DNA from: DAOUKH01 sp964291475
Lineage (GTDB): Bacteria; Chloroflexota; Dehalococcoidia; SHYB01
Assembly: GCA_964291475.2 (NCBI GenBank)
Contig: OZ220060.1
Location: 1-64,000 of the forward strand
Length of the DNA: 64,000 nucleotides
Reading direction: 5' to 3'
Part shown: piece after piece, positions 62,361-64,000 of the stretch
Layout: the number at the start of each line of letters is the position of its first letter
How positions within the stretch are numbered: position 1 is the stretch's first letter
Made by a program: the position numbers and the translations under genes
The notes under the pieces: model-generated
Database searches by the model: none
Seen by the model: only the letters and a program-made list of their open reading frames with translations
Told to the model about the DNA's origin: nothing

Positions 62361-64000
62361 TGACCAACGCGATCCAAGAGACCGGACGCCTCGGCCAATC
62401 GATCTGGTACGACAACGTGCGGCGCGGCCTCATCGTCTCCGGCGACTTGGAACGCCTCATCGACTCCGGCGTCTCCGGCCTCACCTCCAACCCTTCCATC
62501 TTCGAAAAGGCCATCGCCGGCAGCGCCGACTACGACGACGCCCTCCGCGCCCTCTCCGAGCAGGGCGCCTCCGTCGACGAGACCTACGAGGCTCTGACCA
62601 TCGACGACATCCGCATGGTCGCCGATCTCCTCCGCCCGCTTTACGACCGCACCGGCGGCGCCGACGGCTACGCCTCCCTCGAGGTCAGCCCCGACCTCGC
62701 CCACGACACCGAGGCCTCTATCGAGGAGGCCCGCCGCCTCTTCAGAATGCTCGAACGCCCCAACGCCATGATCAAGATTCCGGCGACCCCCGAGGGGATG
62801 CCCGCCGTCCGGCAGCTCATCAGCGAGGGGATCAACGTCAACGTCACCCTCATCTTCTCGCTCGCCGCCTACCGGCAGGTCATCGAGTCCTATCTCACCG
62901 GGCTGGAGCGGTTGGCCGAGTCGGGCGGCGACGTCAGCCGCGTCGCCTCCGTCGCCTCCTTCTTCCTCAGCCGCGTCGACACCGCCGTCGACGCACAGCT
63001 TCAGGAGCGCATCGACGCCGGCGCCGCCGACCTGGAACCCCTGCTCGGCCGCGCCGCCATCGCCAACGCTCAGAAGGCCTACGGCATCTTCAAGGACATC
63101 TTCGAGAGCGAACGCTTCGCCCACCTGAAGGAAAAGCAGGCCCGCGTGCAGCGCCCCCTCTGGGCCAGCACCAGTGCCAAGAACCCCGCCTACGACGAGC
63201 TCCATTACGTCGAGCCCCTCATCGGGCCGCACACCGTGAACACCCTGCCGCCCAACACCATCGCCTCCCTCCTCGAAAAGGGGCAGCCCGAGGCGCGGCT
63301 GACCGGCGACGTTTCCGACGCCGACGACGTGCTCGACGGCGTCGCCAAGGCCGGCATCGACATGGACGCAGTCACCGACAAGCTCCTCGCCGACGGCGTG
63401 ACCGCCTTCGCCGACGCCTTCGACTCCCTGAAGCGCAACATCGCCGACAAGCTCGCCCTGCTCCAGTCGGGGAGCGCCGACGGCTTCCTCGCCGGCCTCG
63501 GAACGCGCCGGCCCGCCGTCGACACCGCCCTCGATCGCCTCAGTGCCGACCGCGTGCTGGAGCGCATCCTGGAGAAGGACCACACCGTCTGGCGCGACGA
63601 CCCCACCGAGATCGCCGACCGCCTCGGCTGGCTCGACGCCCCCGAGACGATGGCGAAGCACGTCGCCGACCTCACCGCCTTCGCCGACGAGATACGCGCC
63701 GAGGGCGTCGAGCACGCCGTCCTCCTCGGCATGGGGGGCAGCAGCCTCGGCCCTGAAGTCCTGCGGCGCACCTTCGGCCCCCAGGACGGCTACCCCGGCC
63801 TCATCGTCCTCGACTCCACCGCGCCTGGTTGGGTGCGTAGCGTGGCCGACGCCATCGACCCGTCGCGCACCCTCTTCATCGTCTCGTCCAAGTCCGGCTC
63901 CACCACCGAGGTCCACGCCTTCTACCGCTACTTCCGCGGCCTCGTCGAGGCCGCCGCCGGCGCCGACGAGGCCGGATCCCACTTCGTCGCCGTCACCGAC
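62360..64000 (+). CDS. Bifunctional transaldolase / glucose-6-phosphate isomerase (3' end outside window)
   Basis: From ATG 62360 (ATG 62357 possible; SD AAGGAG) the first 370 residues are transaldolase: LGQSIWYDNVRRGLIVSGDL, GLTSNPSIFEKAIAGS, the Schiff-base Lys in AMIKIPATPEGMPAV, NVTLIFSLAAYRQVIESY and LWASTSAKNPAYDELHYVEP. A linker leads to a phosphoglucose isomerase domain, VLLGMGGSSLGPEVLRRTFG and LFIVSSKSGSTTEVHAFYRY, which runs off the right edge. It links the non-oxidative pentose phosphate branch with glycolysis. Confidence 0.95.
   Translation, partial: MTNAIQETGRLGQSIWYDNVRRGLIVSGDLERLIDSGVSGLTSNPSIFEKAIAGSADYDDALRALSEQGASVDETYEALTIDDIRMVADLLRPLYDRTGGADGYASLEVSPDLAHDTEASIEEARRLFRMLERPNAMIKIPATPEGMPAVRQLISEGINVNVTLIFSLAAYRQVIESYLTGLERLAESGGDVSRVASVASFFLSRVDTAVDAQLQERIDAGAADLEPLLGRAAIANAQKAYGIFKDIFESERFAHLKEKQARVQRPLWASTSAKNPAYDELHYVEPLIGPHTVNTLPPNTIASLLEKGQPEARLTGDVSDADDVLDGVAKAGIDMDAVTDKLLADGVTAFADAFDSLKRNIADKLALLQSGSADGFLAGLGTRRPAVDTALDRLSADRVLERILEKDHTVWRDDPTEIADRLGWLDAPETMAKHVADLTAFADEIRAEGVEHAVLLGMGGSSLGPEVLRRTFGPQDGYPGLIVLDSTAPGWVRSVADAIDPSRTLFIVSSKSGSTTEVHAFYRYFRGLVEAAAGADEAGSHFVAVTD

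Overview
The window is a high-GC chromosomal segment of a bacterium. The gene content fits a member of the Chloroflexota, most likely a Dehalococcoidia/SAR202-like lineage. This is an inference from: a Trp T-box ahead of trpS-trpEGDCF; a GuaB3-type IMP-dehydrogenase relative; an archaeal-type phosphoglycerate mutase (apgM); several CaiB, MaoC and amidohydrolase genes; a transaldolase-glucose-6-phosphate isomerase fusion; and a bacterial type A RNase P RNA. No rRNA, tRNA, CRISPR array or prophage was seen.

Layout. 1-2.1 kb (minus): tandem DUF1538 membrane proteins, a P-II-like protein and a CBS-domain protein, with overlapping start and stop codons. 2.3-10.9 kb: a CoA-transferase, a D-2-hydroxyacid dehydrogenase, a methyltransferase, two molybdopterin molybdotransferases (the second fused to a periplasmic-binding-like domain), a thiolase-like protein and a Nudix hydrolase. 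11-11.7 kb: a Phd/PIN toxin-antitoxin pair. 11.9-18.3 kb: the complete SUF iron-sulfur operon sufBCDSU with an Rrf2 regulator and yajQ, behind a promoter and a strong palindromic operator candidate. 18.7-20.7 kb: an amidohydrolase and small genes. 20.7-26.7 kb: T-box plus trpS, E, G, D, C, F. 26.8-27.6 kb: a dUTPase/dCTP deaminase-type protein and a DUF952 protein. 27.6-30.7 kb (minus): a PfkB kinase, an enoyl-CoA hydratase-like protein and GuaB3. 31.2-43.7 kb (minus): one long gene train, guaA-purD-purE-purB-purC-purS-pgk-apgM-tpiA, then a cupin-like protein, a DsbA-like protein, a small protein, a retropepsin-like protein and miaA. 43.8-46.2 kb (plus): tsaC, a degenerate polyprenyl synthetase and a DUF502 membrane protein. 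46.4-51.5 kb (minus): hisG, a tiny membrane protein, a zinc-dependent phospholipase C-like gene, hisD, hisC, hisB. 51.6-57.3 kb: a tandem universal stress protein, an IS481-type insertion sequence, a zinc-ribbon DEAD-box helicase and a two-gene MaoC hydratase. 57.7-61.5 kb: DinB, two VapBC pairs, a VOC protein and an amidohydrolase. 61.6-64 kb: rnpB, a short transketolase-like remnant and the start of tal-pgi, which runs off the window.

Three features recur. First, almost every long gene in the first 13 kb, plus trpS and the retropepsin, is broken by single-base indels, often in G/C runs; after repair the proteins are full length, so sequence error is more likely than decay. Second, intergenic gaps are filled by at least three families of short palindromic repeats. 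Third, genes are densely coupled: ATGA, GTGA, TTGA or TGATG overlaps join most operon members. The best candidates for new biology are the DUF1538/P-II/CBS module, the retropepsin plus small-protein pair, the shared palindrome in the guaA/tsaC divergent promoter, and the repeat families.
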